In this document: piece after piece, positions 44,529 to 52,823 of the stretch
Numbering within the stretch: position 1 is the first letter of the stretch
Layout: each line of letters starts with the position of its first letter
Assembly: GCA_026708115.1 (NCBI GenBank)
Contig: JAPOVL010000013.1
Span: forward strand, 310,001 to 374,000
Direction of reading: 5' to 3'
Length of the DNA stretch: 64,000 nt
Origin: Chloroflexota bacterium
GTDB taxonomy: Bacteria; Chloroflexota; Anaerolineae; Aggregatilineales; Phototrophicaceae
The notes under the pieces: generated by a model
Databases searched by the model: none
The model's input: the letters and a program-made list of their open reading frames with translations, nothing else
What the model was told of the DNA's origin: nothing
Made by a program: the position numbers and the translations under genes

Positions 44529-45638
44529 TTGACTTCGCTTGTTTTGACTGTCAGAGAGACCCTCCGCTACCGCGGCGCGATCGGGCAGTGGAGTTGGGTC
44601 TTGCATCGCCTGACCGGCGTCGGTGTTGTGCTTTTCCTGGCGCTGCACGTGATTGATACCTCCTGGGCGGTCTTTTATCCCGCCTTATATGTCAAAGCGA
44701 TCGCCGCCTATCAGTCGCCGATTTTTACAATTGGTGAGTTTGGCCTGGTTTTTGCCGTGGTTTATCATGCCTTTAACGGGGTGCGCATCATCATCTTCGA
44801 TTACCGGCCCGAGCTTTGGCGCTATCAATCGAACGCGGCGGTGGCGGTCTTGATCGTGACTTTGCTGGTGCTGGCGCCGGTATTCCTGGGCATGGCCGGG
44901 CACGTAGTGGACTTCTACTTCACGGAGCACGCCATCGCTGGCGACAAGCTGCTGGACGTTGTCGTATTCTCCATCATCGAACAATTGCCCTTTATCGCCG
45001 GATTCGTCGGCGCTTTGGCGGCCGCAATCGTGCTGGCGGCGCTTTACGGTATGATCCGCGATGGCGGCTCGACCGTGCCCGGCAAATATCCGGAAGCGAG
45101 CCCGGTCGAGCGGTTCTGGTGGGCCTTCATGCGCCTCAGCGGCATTTTGATCCTGCCCCTCGTCTTTGGGCATCTGGCTTTGATGCACGTCGTGCAAGGC
45201 GTCTTTGATATCACGGCGGCGCAACAAGTGGCGGGTACGCTGCAAGAAAACGGCAGCATCGGCCCGGTGCCCACCGCGGTAGAATTCGTCTACCATCGTT
45301 GGACCTACACCGCCTGGGGCGTCTTCGTCTGGCGCGTCTATGATTTGTTCTTGCTGGTTTTGGTGACCTTGCATGGCTTCAATGGTTTGCGCTATGTTTT
45401 GACCGACTACACCAGCTTCCACCCCTTTGCTCGACGAATATCTACGGCGCTTTGCACGGTGATTGCGGCGGTCTTGTTGGCGGTTGGCGCGGCGGCGCTC
45501 TTTGTGCCCATCGAAAAAGACATTATAGGCGAAGCGCTGGCGGCGACAGCCGAAATCTACGAATTGCGCGGCGAGGAAGTGCCCGCGGAACTGGAAGCCT
45601 ATCTGACCGGCGCCGTCGAAGGCGGGGCCGAAGACTAA
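44529..45638 (+). CDS. sdhC: Succinate dehydrogenase membrane anchor, SdhC-SdhD-like fusion
   Basis: At 369 residues this is far longer than a single SdhC (about 130). The first half has the cytochrome b556 pattern WVLHRLTGVGVVLFLALHVIDTS and VYHAFNGVRIIIFDY (His26, His40, His80). The second half repeats it as FMRLSGILILPLVFGHLALMHVV and VTLHGFNGLRYVLTDY. It therefore looks like two anchor subunits joined by a TM-containing linker, with histidines for two hemes. It anchors SdhAB and passes electrons to quinone. The start is TTG, with AAAGGG six bases upstream. A charged tail closes the protein. Confidence 0.88.
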   Translation: MTSLVLTVRETLRYRGAIGQWSWVLHRLTGVGVVLFLALHVIDTSWAVFYPALYVKAIAAYQSPIFTIGEFGLVFAVVYHAFNGVRIIIFDYRPELWRYQSNAAVAVLIVTLLVLAPVFLGMAGHVVDFYFTEHAIAGDKLLDVVVFSIIEQLPFIAGFVGALAAAIVLAALYGMIRDGGSTVPGKYPEASPVERFWWAFMRLSGILILPLVFGHLALMHVVQGVFDITAAQQVAGTLQENGSIGPVPTAVEFVYHRWTYTAWGVFVWRVYDLFLLVLVTLHGFNGLRYVLTDYTSFHPFARRISTALCTVIAAVLLAVGAAALFVPIEKDIIGEALAATAEIYELRGEEVPAELEAYLTGAVEGGAED

Positions 45639-45711
45639 TGACTGAACTTGACGGGAAAGCGACTCTGCCAGCTGCGAGCGCGGCGCGGAGCGTCCCGCGC
45701 GGGAGCAATGG

Positions 45712-47556
45712 ATGAAAGTTCATAAACACGAAGCGATTATTGTAGGCGCCGGCGGCGCCGGTTTGATGGCGGCGCTCTATGCCAGCAAAGCCGGCGCGGA
45801 TGTCGCCGTGGTCAGCAAGCTTTATCCCACCCGCAGCCATACTGGCGCGGCCCAAGGCGGCATCGGCGCGGCGCTGGGCAACCTCGACGAGGACCAGCCC
45901 ATTTATCACACTTACGACACCGTCAAAGGCGGCGATTACTTGACCGATCAGGCGGCAGCCAAGATCCTGGCGGAAAACGCCGTCGATGCTGTGATCGAAC
46001 TGGAGCACATGGGTCTGCCCTTTGACCGCACCTCCGAAAAACGCATCAGCCAGCGCCGCTTCGGCGGGCATACGCGCAACTTTGGCGAAGAACTGGTGCG
46101 CCGCGCTTGCCACGCGGCCGACCGCACCGGTCACATGATCCTGCAGACGCTTTATCAGCAGTGCATCAAGAACGAGGTCCACTTTTTCGATGAGTTTCAG
46201 GTTGTCGACATGATCGTAGTTGATGGCGCGGTCGCCGGCGTCATCGCCATCGAGTTGGGCACGGGCGAGTTTCACATCTTCCATGGCAAGGCCAGCTTTT
46301 TCGCTTCCGGCGGCTGGGGGCGCTGCTGGTCGGTTACCAGCAATGCGCACGCGCTAACCGGCGACGGCGCTGCCATCGCTCTGCGCCGCGGGGTGCCGCT
46401 GGAGGACATGGAATTCTTCCAATTTCATCCCACCGGCATTTATCGCATGGGCATTTTGATCACGGAAGGCGTCCGCGGGGAAGGCGGCGTTCTGATCAAC
46501 AGCGTCGGCGAGCGCTTCATGGAGCGTTACGCGCCCAGCGCTAAAGACCTGGCCAGCCGCGATGTCGTCAGTCGCGCGATTTACCTGGAGACGCGCGAAG
46601 GCCGCAGCATCAAGAATCGCGGCTATGTGCACCTGGATATCCGCCCGGGCACGGTCAACCGTTATTTTGCGGAAGAAGGGCGGGACCGCAATGACTTCAT
46701 CGACGACGCCACTGTGGAGCGCAAGCTGCCCGACATCCTCGACTTTTGCCGGACCTATCTGGGCGTCGATCCGGTCAAGGAACCGATGCCAGTACAGCCG
46801 ACCGCGCACTATGCCATGGGAGGCATTCCCACCAATGTCGATGCCGAGGTCGTCATTGACGCGGCCGGTACGGTGATGCCGGGCTTGTACGCCGCCGGCG
46901 AGACCGCCTGCGTGAGTGTGCACGGCGCCAACCGGCTGGGCACCAATTCCCTGGTTGATCTGGTTGTATTCGGGCGACGCGGCGGCATGAGCATGGCGGA
47001 GTTTGTCAAACAGGCCGATTGGAAGGCGCTGCCAGCCAATCCCGAAGGGGAGATCCGCGCGGAATTCGACCGCATTCGCAACGCAACCGGCAAGTCGCGA
47101 TCGGGGGAATTGCGCGCCAAAATGCAAGAAACCATGATGGAGAACATTGGCGTCTTTCGCACCCAGGAAACCATGCAGCGCGGTATTGATGACCTGGCCG
47201 AACTGCGGGAGCGCTTCTATACCGACATTCAGATTGACGACAAAGCGCATGTCTTCAACACTGATCTGATGGAAGCCTGGGAATTGGGTGCATTGCTCGA
47301 TCTGGCCGATGTGACCGCGCGTACAGCCATCGAGCGGGAGGAAAGCCGCGGCGCGCACAGCCGCGAGGACTTCAAGGAACGCGACGACGAAAACTGGCTG
47401 GCGCATTCGCTGATCTCCCACGATGGGGTGCTCGCGGATCCGACCTATACGGTGAGCTTCGACAAGCCGGTCGATCTCTCTCTCTGGGAAGAAGAGATCG
47501 CGCAAGGCCTACCCGAAGACAAACAGAAATTCCGTCCCAAGGCGCGTGTTTATTAG
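45712..47556 (+). CDS. sdhA: Succinate dehydrogenase flavoprotein subunit
   Basis: The 614-residue SdhA has the FAD dinucleotide fold [20 protein letters not shown] at the start and the covalent flavin histidine in [20 protein letters not shown] near residue 44. It also has [19 protein letters not shown] near 238, the catalytic Arg region [19 protein letters not shown], and [14 protein letters not shown]. It oxidises succinate to fumarate. The charged C-terminal domain is complete. It lies 73 bases after the anchor gene and 45 before sdhB. Confidence 0.97.
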   Translation: MKVHKHEAIIVGAGGAGLMAALYASKAGADVAVVSKLYPTRSHTGAAQGGIGAALGNLDEDQPIYHTYDTVKGGDYLTDQAAAKILAENAVDAVIELEHMGLPFDRTSEKRISQRRFGGHTRNFGEELVRRACHAADRTGHMILQTLYQQCIKNEVHFFDEFQVVDMIVVDGAVAGVIAIELGTGEFHIFHGKASFFASGGWGRCWSVTSNAHALTGDGAAIALRRGVPLEDMEFFQFHPTGIYRMGILITEGVRGEGGVLINSVGERFMERYAPSAKDLASRDVVSRAIYLETREGRSIKNRGYVHLDIRPGTVNRYFAEEGRDRNDFIDDATVERKLPDILDFCRTYLGVDPVKEPMPVQPTAHYAMGGIPTNVDAEVVIDAAGTVMPGLYAAGETACVSVHGANRLGTNSLVDLVVFGRRGGMSMAEFVKQADWKALPANPEGEIRAEFDRIRNATGKSRSGELRAKMQETMMENIGVFRTQETMQRGIDDLAELRERFYTDIQIDDKAHVFNTDLMEAWELGALLDLADVTARTAIEREESRGAHSREDFKERDDENWLAHSLISHDGVLADPTYTVSFDKPVDLSLWEEEIAQGLPEDKQKFRPKARVY

Positions 47557-47601
47557 GCGACCTGCTGCGAATATCAACAAGCTCATAGGGATAAATAAAC
47601 A

Positions 47602-48345
47602 ATGGACGTAACCTTCAGAATCAGACGACGGAACCCGGAAGTTCCTGGCAAGGAAAAGCCTTACTGGCAAGAATTTGTCCTGTCGGACGTTGATCCGACC
47701 GATCGCGTCCTAGAAATGCTGCATCGCATCAAATGGGAACAGGACGGTTCGCTGTCGTTGCGTCGCTCCTGCGCGCACGGCGTCTGCGGCTCCGATGCCA
47801 TGCGCATCAACGGTGTCAATCGCCTGGCTTGCAAGATGCTCATTCAAGACGTCGGGGAACGCGTGCAAGTCGAGCCGATTTTGGGATTGCCCGTGATCAA
47901 AGATCTGATCGTCGATATGGAACCCTTCTTCGACCATTACAAGCAAGTCATGCCCTTCTTCGTCAATGACAATCCGGTGCCGGAGGACGGACGCGAACGG
48001 CTGCAGACACAGGAGGATCGCGAGCTCTTCGATGATTCCACCAAGTGCATCCTCTGTGCTTGCTGCACGACTTCCTGCCCCAGCTTTTGGGCCAACGACC
48101 ATTACGTCGGTCCCGCTGCGATCGTAGGGGCGCACCGCTTCATATTTGACACCCGCGATCAAGCGGGGAAAGAGCGCCTCGACGTCCTCAGCGAGCCCAA
48201 CGGCGTTTGGCGCTGCCGCACCATCTTTAACTGCACGCCAGCCTGCCCGCGCGATATTGAGGTCACCAAGGCAATCGGCGAGGTCAAGTTGGCGATCCGA
48301 AAAGGAGCAACTGAAGGCATTATTCGACCGAATGAGGTACAATAA
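47602..48345 (+). CDS. sdhB: Succinate dehydrogenase iron-sulfur subunit
   Basis: The 247-residue SdhB has the [2Fe-2S] ferredoxin site SCAHGVCGSDAMRINGVNRLACK near residue 55-80. The [4Fe-4S]/[3Fe-4S] sites are CILCACCTTSCPSFW near 150 and FNCTPACPRDIEVTKAIGEVK near 210. It carries electrons from SdhA to the anchor. AGGGA lies upstream. It is the last gene of the sdh operon; the following gene has its own promoter and Shine-Dalgarno. Confidence 0.97.
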   Translation: MDVTFRIRRRNPEVPGKEKPYWQEFVLSDVDPTDRVLEMLHRIKWEQDGSLSLRRSCAHGVCGSDAMRINGVNRLACKMLIQDVGERVQVEPILGLPVIKDLIVDMEPFFDHYKQVMPFFVNDNPVPEDGRERLQTQEDRELFDDSTKCILCACCTTSCPSFWANDHYVGPAAIVGAHRFIFDTRDQAGKERLDVLSEPNGVWRCRTIFNCTPACPRDIEVTKAIGEVKLAIRKGATEGIIRPNEVQ

Positions 48346-48366
48346 TTTTGTATTAGCCAGATTATC

Positions 48367-48375
48367 TGGTAGAAT
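48367..48375 (+). promoter_or_regulatory. Extended -10 promoter of the coiled-coil protein gene
   Basis: TGGTAGAAT (TGN-TAGAAT) with TTGTAT 16 bases further upstream lies 46 bases before the start at 48422. Confidence 0.45.
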
Positions 48376-48421
48376 CTAGGAAATTCTCCCGTACAAATCA
48401 ATGTTTATTAGGAGGTCATGT

Positions 48422-49255
48422 ATGAAGGGCAAAGATTTCCCGAAGACAAGGTCAGTTTTCTGGTCACGGTTGCTTGGCCTGCTGATCGCCTTCGCCATCG
48501 TAGCCGTGATGGCGGTCGGTGGCGTCAAAAACCTTATGGCGGAGCTTTCAGCCGTCCATGACGAATTGGCCGCCAGCCAATATGAGCTCGGCAGAACGCA
48601 GCAAGCGCTAGCGTCGACACAGAGCGAGCTCGCCGCCTCGCGCAGCGAACTTACCGAGACGCAAATGAAAGCTGCGAACATTGCGCGCTCCTTGCAGCAT
48701 CGTAACGAGGAGCTCAAGGCCGCCAACAGCAAGATCGTCGTGCTGGATCACGCCAAGGATCAGTTGAAGCAGCGTTGGGGTCATACGCTGCAGGCCCTCG
48801 CACAGCGCAATGAGCAGCTTGTGGCGACTGATAGGTCCTTGCGCGCGACTCAAGCGGAGCTCGAACAATTGCGCAACCAGCCCCAATGGAGCATGATCGT
48901 GACCTCCGAACGCCAGATGCAAACGGCTTATCGCGAGCGCTTCGCGGCCTCGCGCCTGCGCATGTTTGTCGAGGGCGACGGCGGCATGATGTTCTATGAC
49001 GGGCAAGAGGCGCTGCACGAGATCGAACAATACTTTGGTTATGCCGAGCGAACCCAAGTTGTTCTGACGACGACAGCGCCGGGTCAGGATGTGCTGACAT
49101 GTCTCAATAACCCGAGTCTGGGTTGCGGGACGATCGTCGCGGCAGGCGTGCATGCCTCGCAGATGCAAGCCTATTCCTATGAGTCGCAGTACAGCGCAAT
49201 GGAAACGCTCATGGTGGATGGTCGGCGCGGACGCCGCCCCGGCAGGCGCCGCTAA
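48422..49255 (+). CDS. Membrane-anchored coiled-coil protein of unknown function
   Basis: The 277-residue protein has an N-terminal TM helix (residues 18-38, LLGLLIAFAIVAVMAVGGV). A long alpha-helical coiled coil with repeated ELAASxxELxxTQxAL heptads runs to about residue 155. A globular domain of about 110 residues follows (QTAYRERFAASRLRMFVEGDGGMMFYDGQEALHEIEQYFGYAERTQ, containing a Cys pair in DVLTCLNNPSLGCG), with a basic tail RRGRRPGRRR. I recognise no family. The ATG at 48422 has a perfect AGGAGGT upstream and is favoured over the ATG at 48401. Confidence 0.7.
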   Translation: MKGKDFPKTRSVFWSRLLGLLIAFAIVAVMAVGGVKNLMAELSAVHDELAASQYELGRTQQALASTQSELAASRSELTETQMKAANIARSLQHRNEELKAANSKIVVLDHAKDQLKQRWGHTLQALAQRNEQLVATDRSLRATQAELEQLRNQPQWSMIVTSERQMQTAYRERFAASRLRMFVEGDGGMMFYDGQEALHEIEQYFGYAERTQVVLTTTAPGQDVLTCLNNPSLGCGTIVAAGVHASQMQAYSYESQYSAMETLMVDGRRGRRPGRRR

Positions 49256-49306
49256 GGTCATCGCTGCGGCATTTGAGTGTAGATTAAACGCTTGACGCAT
49301 CAAGAG

Positions 49307-49334
49307 GCGGAGGACTCCGATCGGGGTCTTCCGC
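49307..49334 (+). terminator. Hairpin terminator after the coiled-coil gene
   Basis: GCGGAGGACTCC, loop GATC and GGGGTCTTCCGC form a 12-base stem with two G-U pairs, followed by ATTCTCTGTTT. It lies about 50 bases after the stop. Confidence 0.65.
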
Positions 49335-49382
49335 ATTCTCTGTTTCGTATAGCCTGAATTATCCGATTTGTGGATTTCTTGG

Positions 49383-49405
49383 CAGGCGACCCATTGGGTC
49401 GCCTG
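49383..49405. terminator. Perfect ten-base inverted repeat between genes
   Basis: CAGGCGACCC, loop ATT and GGGTCGCCTG. It is followed by TTCATATTCC on the plus strand. It is related in sequence to the hairpin at 51868 (GGGCGACCA-ATC-TGGTCGCCC). It may be a terminator or a small repeated palindrome. Confidence 0.4.
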
Positions 49406-49500
49406 TTCATATTCCAAGTATGAAGCCTTTCGAAGCCAGTTGAAAACCTGATCGGCAGAAGCTGGCAATTCGGCTGACCAACTGATATTCAGGAGCTCAT

Positions 49501-50490
49501 ATGCAGAATAATGTGATGCCACAGCGAGCGGCCATCATCGGCGCGGGGACGATGGGCCTGGGAATCGCCGAATGCTTCGCCCTAGCGGGCAAGGATGTCG
49601 TACTCATTGACGCAAGTCCAGAGTTATCCGAGTTGGCCTTAAAGCGACTCGCTCACCGTGTGCGGGCGCATGTGGACGCGGGTTTGCTTGAGCCATCCGC
49701 CCTGGACAGAACAGCCGCCGTGAAAACGGCAAAGGACCTGGCAACTGCGGTGGCCGATGCCGACCTGGTTCTGGAAGCGGTGCCGGAAAACATCGACATC
49801 AAGCGCGAGGTGCTATCCGCCTGCGACAGGGGCGCGCCCCTCGAGGCCATCATCGCGACAAATACGTCGTCATTGCCCATGGATGAGCTTGCAGCCTTCG
49901 TCAACCGCGATGAGCGCTTCCTGGGCATGCATTGGTTTAATCCGCCTGAGTGGACCCCGGCGGTGGAAATCATCCCATCATCGCGAACCGATGTGGGGGT
50001 TGTCAAACGGCTGCGCGAGTTTCTGCTCGCGATCGGCAAGCGCCCGGCGGCGGTCGGCAGCGCTCCCGGATTTGTGGCTAATCGCATTCAGTTTGCGCTC
50101 TTCCGCGAGGCGATCGCTTGCGTAGCTGAAGGCTTGGCGACGCCGGCGGAATTGGATGAATTGGTCCGCGGCAGTTTTGGTTTTCGCTTGCCATTTTACG
50201 GTCCCTTCCAGATCGCCGACATGGCAGGATTGGATGTTTATTCGAACATCTTTGGGGTGCTGGAGCGGGGCTTGGGCGAGCAGTGGCAGCCGCCCGAGCT
50301 GTTGCGAACGGTCGTCGACGCCGGGCGTCACGGTGTCAAGAGCTTTGCTGGCTTCTACGAGTACAGTGAAGAAGAACGCGACAAGATGCTGCTGGAGCGC
50401 GACCGGCGTTACGCCGCGCTTAACCAGTTGCTGGCTGAACTGCCGCCGCAGACCTTCGCGCCGAGAGGAACTGCTGATGATCAAGATTAA
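49501..50490 (+). CDS. 3-hydroxyacyl-CoA dehydrogenase, copy 1
   Basis: The 329-residue NAD-dependent dehydrogenase of the HBDH type has AAIIGAGTMGLGIAECFALAG at residue 9, LVLEAVPENIDIKREVL near 90, the catalytic His in FLGMHWFNPPEW near 140, and GFVANRIQFALFREAIA near 180. The C-terminal dimerisation domain contains PFQIADMAGLDVYSNI. It oxidises 3-hydroxyacyl-CoA in fatty acid or hydroxybutyrate metabolism. AGGAG precedes the start. It overlaps copy 2 by 14 bases, so the two are translationally coupled. Confidence 0.93.
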   Translation: MQNNVMPQRAAIIGAGTMGLGIAECFALAGKDVVLIDASPELSELALKRLAHRVRAHVDAGLLEPSALDRTAAVKTAKDLATAVADADLVLEAVPENIDIKREVLSACDRGAPLEAIIATNTSSLPMDELAAFVNRDERFLGMHWFNPPEWTPAVEIIPSSRTDVGVVKRLREFLLAIGKRPAAVGSAPGFVANRIQFALFREAIACVAEGLATPAELDELVRGSFGFRLPFYGPFQIADMAGLDVYSNIFGVLERGLGEQWQPPELLRTVVDAGRHGVKSFAGFYEYSEEERDKMLLERDRRYAALNQLLAELPPQTFAPRGTADDQD

Positions 50491-51388
50491 GAGCGTGACG
50501 GTGATCGGCGCGGGCACGATGGGTCGACAAATCTCCTTGCAGATCGCCCGGCACGGCTTTTCGGTCGTCTTGTTCGATGCGGACTCTGCCGCTTTGACCG
50601 ATGCGGGGCTGGCTCAAGAGCGAATCGTCGCTGATTGGGTCGCCGCGGGCCTTGAAGCGGAGAATGCGAGCAGCGCGATCCTGGGAAACTTGCGCTATGA
50701 GACCGAGCTTTCCTTCGCAATCCGCGCTGCCGATCTGGTGATTGAAGTGGTGCCGGAACGGCTCGAACTCAAACGGAGAGTGTTCAGGCAAATTGACGGT
50801 CTGGCGCACGAAGGAGCCATCATCGCCAGCAATAGTTCGTCGATCCGCGTCAGCGCCCTGGAAGACGCTACCGAGCGCCCGCAACAGGTGGCGAATTTGC
50901 ATTTTTATCTGCCGGTTTGGGATAACCCAATGGTGGAAATCGGCGGTGGCAGTTCTACGCGCGACGATGTGCTGGACGCCCTGTCCGCATTTGCTCGCGC
51001 AATCGGCCTCTTGCCACTACGGGTGAGGGGAGAAAGCACCGGTTTCATTCTCAATCGTGTCTGGCGGGCGATCAAAAAAGAGGTCATGAAAGTGGCCGAT
51101 AGCGGTGTCGCCACGGTGGAAGATATCGACCGCGCCTGGATGATTAAATTCGGAAGCAAGCAGCCGCCGCCCTTCGCGCAGATGGATCGCATCGGCTTGG
51201 ACGTCATCTACGATATCGAAATGCGCTACGCTGAAGAAAGCGGCGATCCGGACGATCTGCCCCGGCCGATTTTGACGGAAAAGCTTGAACGTGGCGAACT
51301 GGGCCTGAAAACCGGTCGCGGCTTCTACAACTATCCGAACCCAGCTTACCTGGCGGACGATTTTCTGATGTCGGATCAAGCCGAATAG
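50477..51388 (+). CDS. 3-hydroxyacyl-CoA dehydrogenase-like protein, copy 2
   Basis: The 303-residue paralogue has VTVIGAGTMGRQISLQIARHG at the start and LVIEVVPERLELKRRVF. The motif around the catalytic His is changed: VANLHFYLPVWDNP instead of the usual HFFNP. The C-terminal domain ends KTGRGFYNYPNPAYL, as in the family. The altered active-site loop suggests a different substrate (for example a sulfonate, aldonate or carnitine-type 3-hydroxyacid). The ATG at 50477 is supported by AGAGGAA seven bases upstream. It is followed by the tRNA gene cluster. Confidence 0.88.
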   Translation: MIKIKSVTVIGAGTMGRQISLQIARHGFSVVLFDADSAALTDAGLAQERIVADWVAAGLEAENASSAILGNLRYETELSFAIRAADLVIEVVPERLELKRRVFRQIDGLAHEGAIIASNSSSIRVSALEDATERPQQVANLHFYLPVWDNPMVEIGGGSSTRDDVLDALSAFARAIGLLPLRVRGESTGFILNRVWRAIKKEVMKVADSGVATVEDIDRAWMIKFGSKQPPPFAQMDRIGLDVIYDIEMRYAEESGDPDDLPRPILTEKLERGELGLKTGRGFYNYPNPAYLADDFLMSDQAE

Positions 51389-51412
51389 AACGCGCTGCCC
51401 GGCCGCGCGCAC

Positions 51413-51441
51413 TTGACACGGCCAATGCGCCGTCGTAGAAT
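51413..51441 (+). promoter_or_regulatory. Strong promoter 1 of the tRNA-rpmG-secE cluster
   Basis: TTGACA, 17 bases, TAGAAT: an almost perfect sigma-70 promoter, 70 bases before the first tRNA. Confidence 0.75.
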
Positions 51442-51471
51442 ACTTGGCGCTACCGCTCCTGGGATATGTCC

Positions 51472-51500
51472 TTGAGCATGCTCTGCCGCTATGCTATACT
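51472..51500 (+). promoter_or_regulatory. Strong promoter 2 of the tRNA-rpmG-secE cluster
   Basis: TTGAGC, 17 bases, TATACT with TG one base before the -10. It ends 11 bases before the tRNA-Thr gene, so the transcript starts a few bases upstream of the mature tRNA. Confidence 0.75.
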
Positions 51501-51511
51501 GCATCGGCTAT

Positions 51512-51584
51512 GCCACCATAGCTCAATTGGCAGAGCACCTGTTTTGTAAACAGGTTGTTCTGGGTTCGAGTCCCAGTGGTGGCT
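51512..51584 (+). tRNA. tRNA-Thr (UGU)
   Basis: A 73-base cloverleaf: acceptor GCCACCA pairs with TGGTGGC, the D arm has AGCTCAATTGGCAGAGCA, the anticodon stem CCTGT/ACAGG closes the loop TTTGTAA (anticodon TGT), and the T arm has GGTTCGAGTCC. No CCA is encoded. Confidence 0.95.
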
Positions 51585-51609
51585 TTGGTTTAATAACCAA
51601 ATCTTATAG

Positions 51610-51692
51610 GGGTCGGTGCCCGAGTGGCTAAAGGGGGCGGACTGTAAATTCGCTGGCGAGAGCCTACACTGGTTCGAATCCAGTCCGGCCCA
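51610..51692 (+). tRNA. tRNA-Tyr (GUA)
   Basis: An 83-base type II tRNA with a long variable arm. Acceptor GGGTCGG pairs with CCGGCCC (one T-G), the anticodon loop CTGTAAA gives GTA, the variable arm is CTGGCGAGAGCC, and the T arm contains GGTTCGAATCC. No CCA is encoded. Confidence 0.95.
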
Positions 51693-51749
51693 CTATCGTT
51701 GCAAACCGCTTCGCCAGTACCGACGTAGCAAACATGGTCGCGGTTGCAC

Positions 51750-51821
51750 GCCTCCGTAGCTCAGGGGTAGAGCGCTCCCTTGGTAAGGGCGAGGTCATGA
51801 GTTCAAATCTCATCGGAGGCT
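51750..51821 (+). tRNA. tRNA-Thr (GGU)
   Basis: A 72-base cloverleaf: acceptor GCCTCCG with CGGAGGC, D arm GCTCAGGGGTAGAGC, anticodon loop TTGGTAA (GGT) on a stem CTCCC/GGGCG with one mismatch at its second pair, and T arm GAGTTCAAATCTC. No CCA is encoded. Confidence 0.94.
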
Positions 51822-51867
51822 CTTGCGAGCAAGACGGGGCAACGGCAATTAGTGGCGAAAATTGTAG

Positions 51868-51888
51868 GGGCGACCAATCTGGTCGCCC
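51868..51888. terminator. Perfect nine-base hairpin between tRNA-Thr and rpmG
   Basis: GGGCGACCA, loop ATC, TGGTCGCCC, 46 bases after the tRNA. The following bases (GAAAATCG) are not a U-tract, so it may be an RNA processing signal or a short palindromic repeat instead of a terminator. Confidence 0.4.
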
Positions 51889-51937
51889 GAAAATCGCCTC
51901 AACTGCTTGATAAGAGGCTGAGGATGGGGGATAAGAC

Positions 51938-52099
51938 ATGGCAAAGAAGGGACAGCGCATTGTCGTGAAGATGCGCAGCACCGAGAGCGGTCATATCTAT
52001 ATCACCGAGAAGAGCCGTCGCAATACGCAGGGGCGGCTTGAATTGCGCAAATACGATCCCTATTTGCGCCGGCACGTGGTCTATCGGGAAACCAAGTAG
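51938..52099 (+). CDS. rpmG: 50S ribosomal protein L33
   Basis: The 53-residue product [18 protein letters not shown]... has [19 protein letters not shown] and ends HVVYRETK, which is bacterial L33. The zinc-binding cysteine pairs of the C+ form are absent, so it is the zinc-free C- form. GGGGGA lies eight bases upstream. It sits among tRNA genes ahead of secE, a common location for L33. Confidence 0.95.
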   Translation: MAKKGQRIVVKMRSTESGHIYITEKSRRNTQGRLELRKYDPYLRRHVVYRETK

Positions 52100-52149
52100 C
52101 TTTTGGCTGCGTATTAATGTATAGTTGGCTGGACTAGAAAGCGAATCAT

Positions 52150-52222
52150 AGGGGTATAGCTCAGTTGGTAGAGCGACGGTCTCCAAAACCGTAGGTCGAG
52201 AGTTCGAGTCTTTCTGCCCCTG
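52150..52222 (+). tRNA. tRNA-Trp (CCA)
   Basis: A 73-base cloverleaf: acceptor AGGGGTA with TGCCCCT, D arm GCTCAGTTGGTAGAGC, anticodon stem ACGGT/ACCGT with loop CTCCAAA (anticodon CCA), and T arm GAGAGTTCGAGTCTTTC. No 3' CCA is encoded. It directly precedes secE, as in many bacteria. Confidence 0.95.
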
Positions 52223-52233
52223 ACGAGATCCTT

Positions 52234-52259
52234 AAACACCGTCCACCGAGACGGTGTTT
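52234..52259 (+). terminator. Hairpin between tRNA-Trp and secE
   Basis: AAACACCGTC, loop CACCGA and GACGGTGTTT form a perfect ten-base stem, followed by ATTCATC. It may partly terminate or process the tRNA transcript before secE. Confidence 0.65.
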
Positions 52260-52304
52260 ATTCATCGGCAATCGCCAAAAAGAGTTTGCGAGGAGGCCGG
52301 AACC

Positions 52305-52691
52305 ATGGCAGCGGACAAGAGCGAGGGCGCGATCACCGAACGCAAGGGTACCGCGACCCCGGGTCGCCGGACGCGCAAGATCAAGAAGGGCAAGCCAGAG
52401 CCGCAGGGCAATACCATGACCCGCCCGGTCTTCCAGATGGTAGACTATTTTGTGAATGTTCGATCGGAGTTGAATAAGGTTGCCTGGCCCAACCGCGAAG
52501 ATACGCGGCGCCTGACCATACTTTGCATCAACGTCACGATTGCCTCCGCCATATTTTTGGGTATCCTGGCCGTGATCTGGTCCGAATTCATGCGCATCGG
52601 GCTCAACCCTGGCTATGCCTGGATGTTGCTGGCGGTGATCGTAGCCATGGTGGGTTTCGCCTTGTTTATGATCCGCCGCGGCTCGATTTAG
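52305..52691 (+). CDS. secE: Preprotein translocase subunit SecE with an extra TM helix
   Basis: The 128-residue protein has a basic N-terminal tail (RRTRKIKKGKPEPQ), then the conserved SecE amphipathic segment VRSELNKVAWPNREDTRRLT and the TM helix ILCINVTIASAIFLGILAVIW. Standard minimal SecE ends soon after this helix. Here a second hydrophobic segment follows (AWMLLAVIVAMVGFALFMI, residues 105-124). It is part of the SecYEG channel. The start at 52305 has GAGGAGG upstream. nusG follows, as is typical. Confidence 0.93.
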   Translation: MAADKSEGAITERKGTATPGRRTRKIKKGKPEPQGNTMTRPVFQMVDYFVNVRSELNKVAWPNREDTRRLTILCINVTIASAIFLGILAVIWSEFMRIGLNPGYAWMLLAVIVAMVGFALFMIRRGSI

Positions 52692-52823
52692 GCAATTAAC
52701 TGCGGCTTGTGTCAGGTGGTCAATACCAAACCGTAGGGCGGGGGAGCAATCCTTCGCCAATCGCAGGCAGGGAGTCCAGCCCATAGTTGCAACGGGCGAG
52801 GGGGCTTGTTAAAGAAGAGAATT

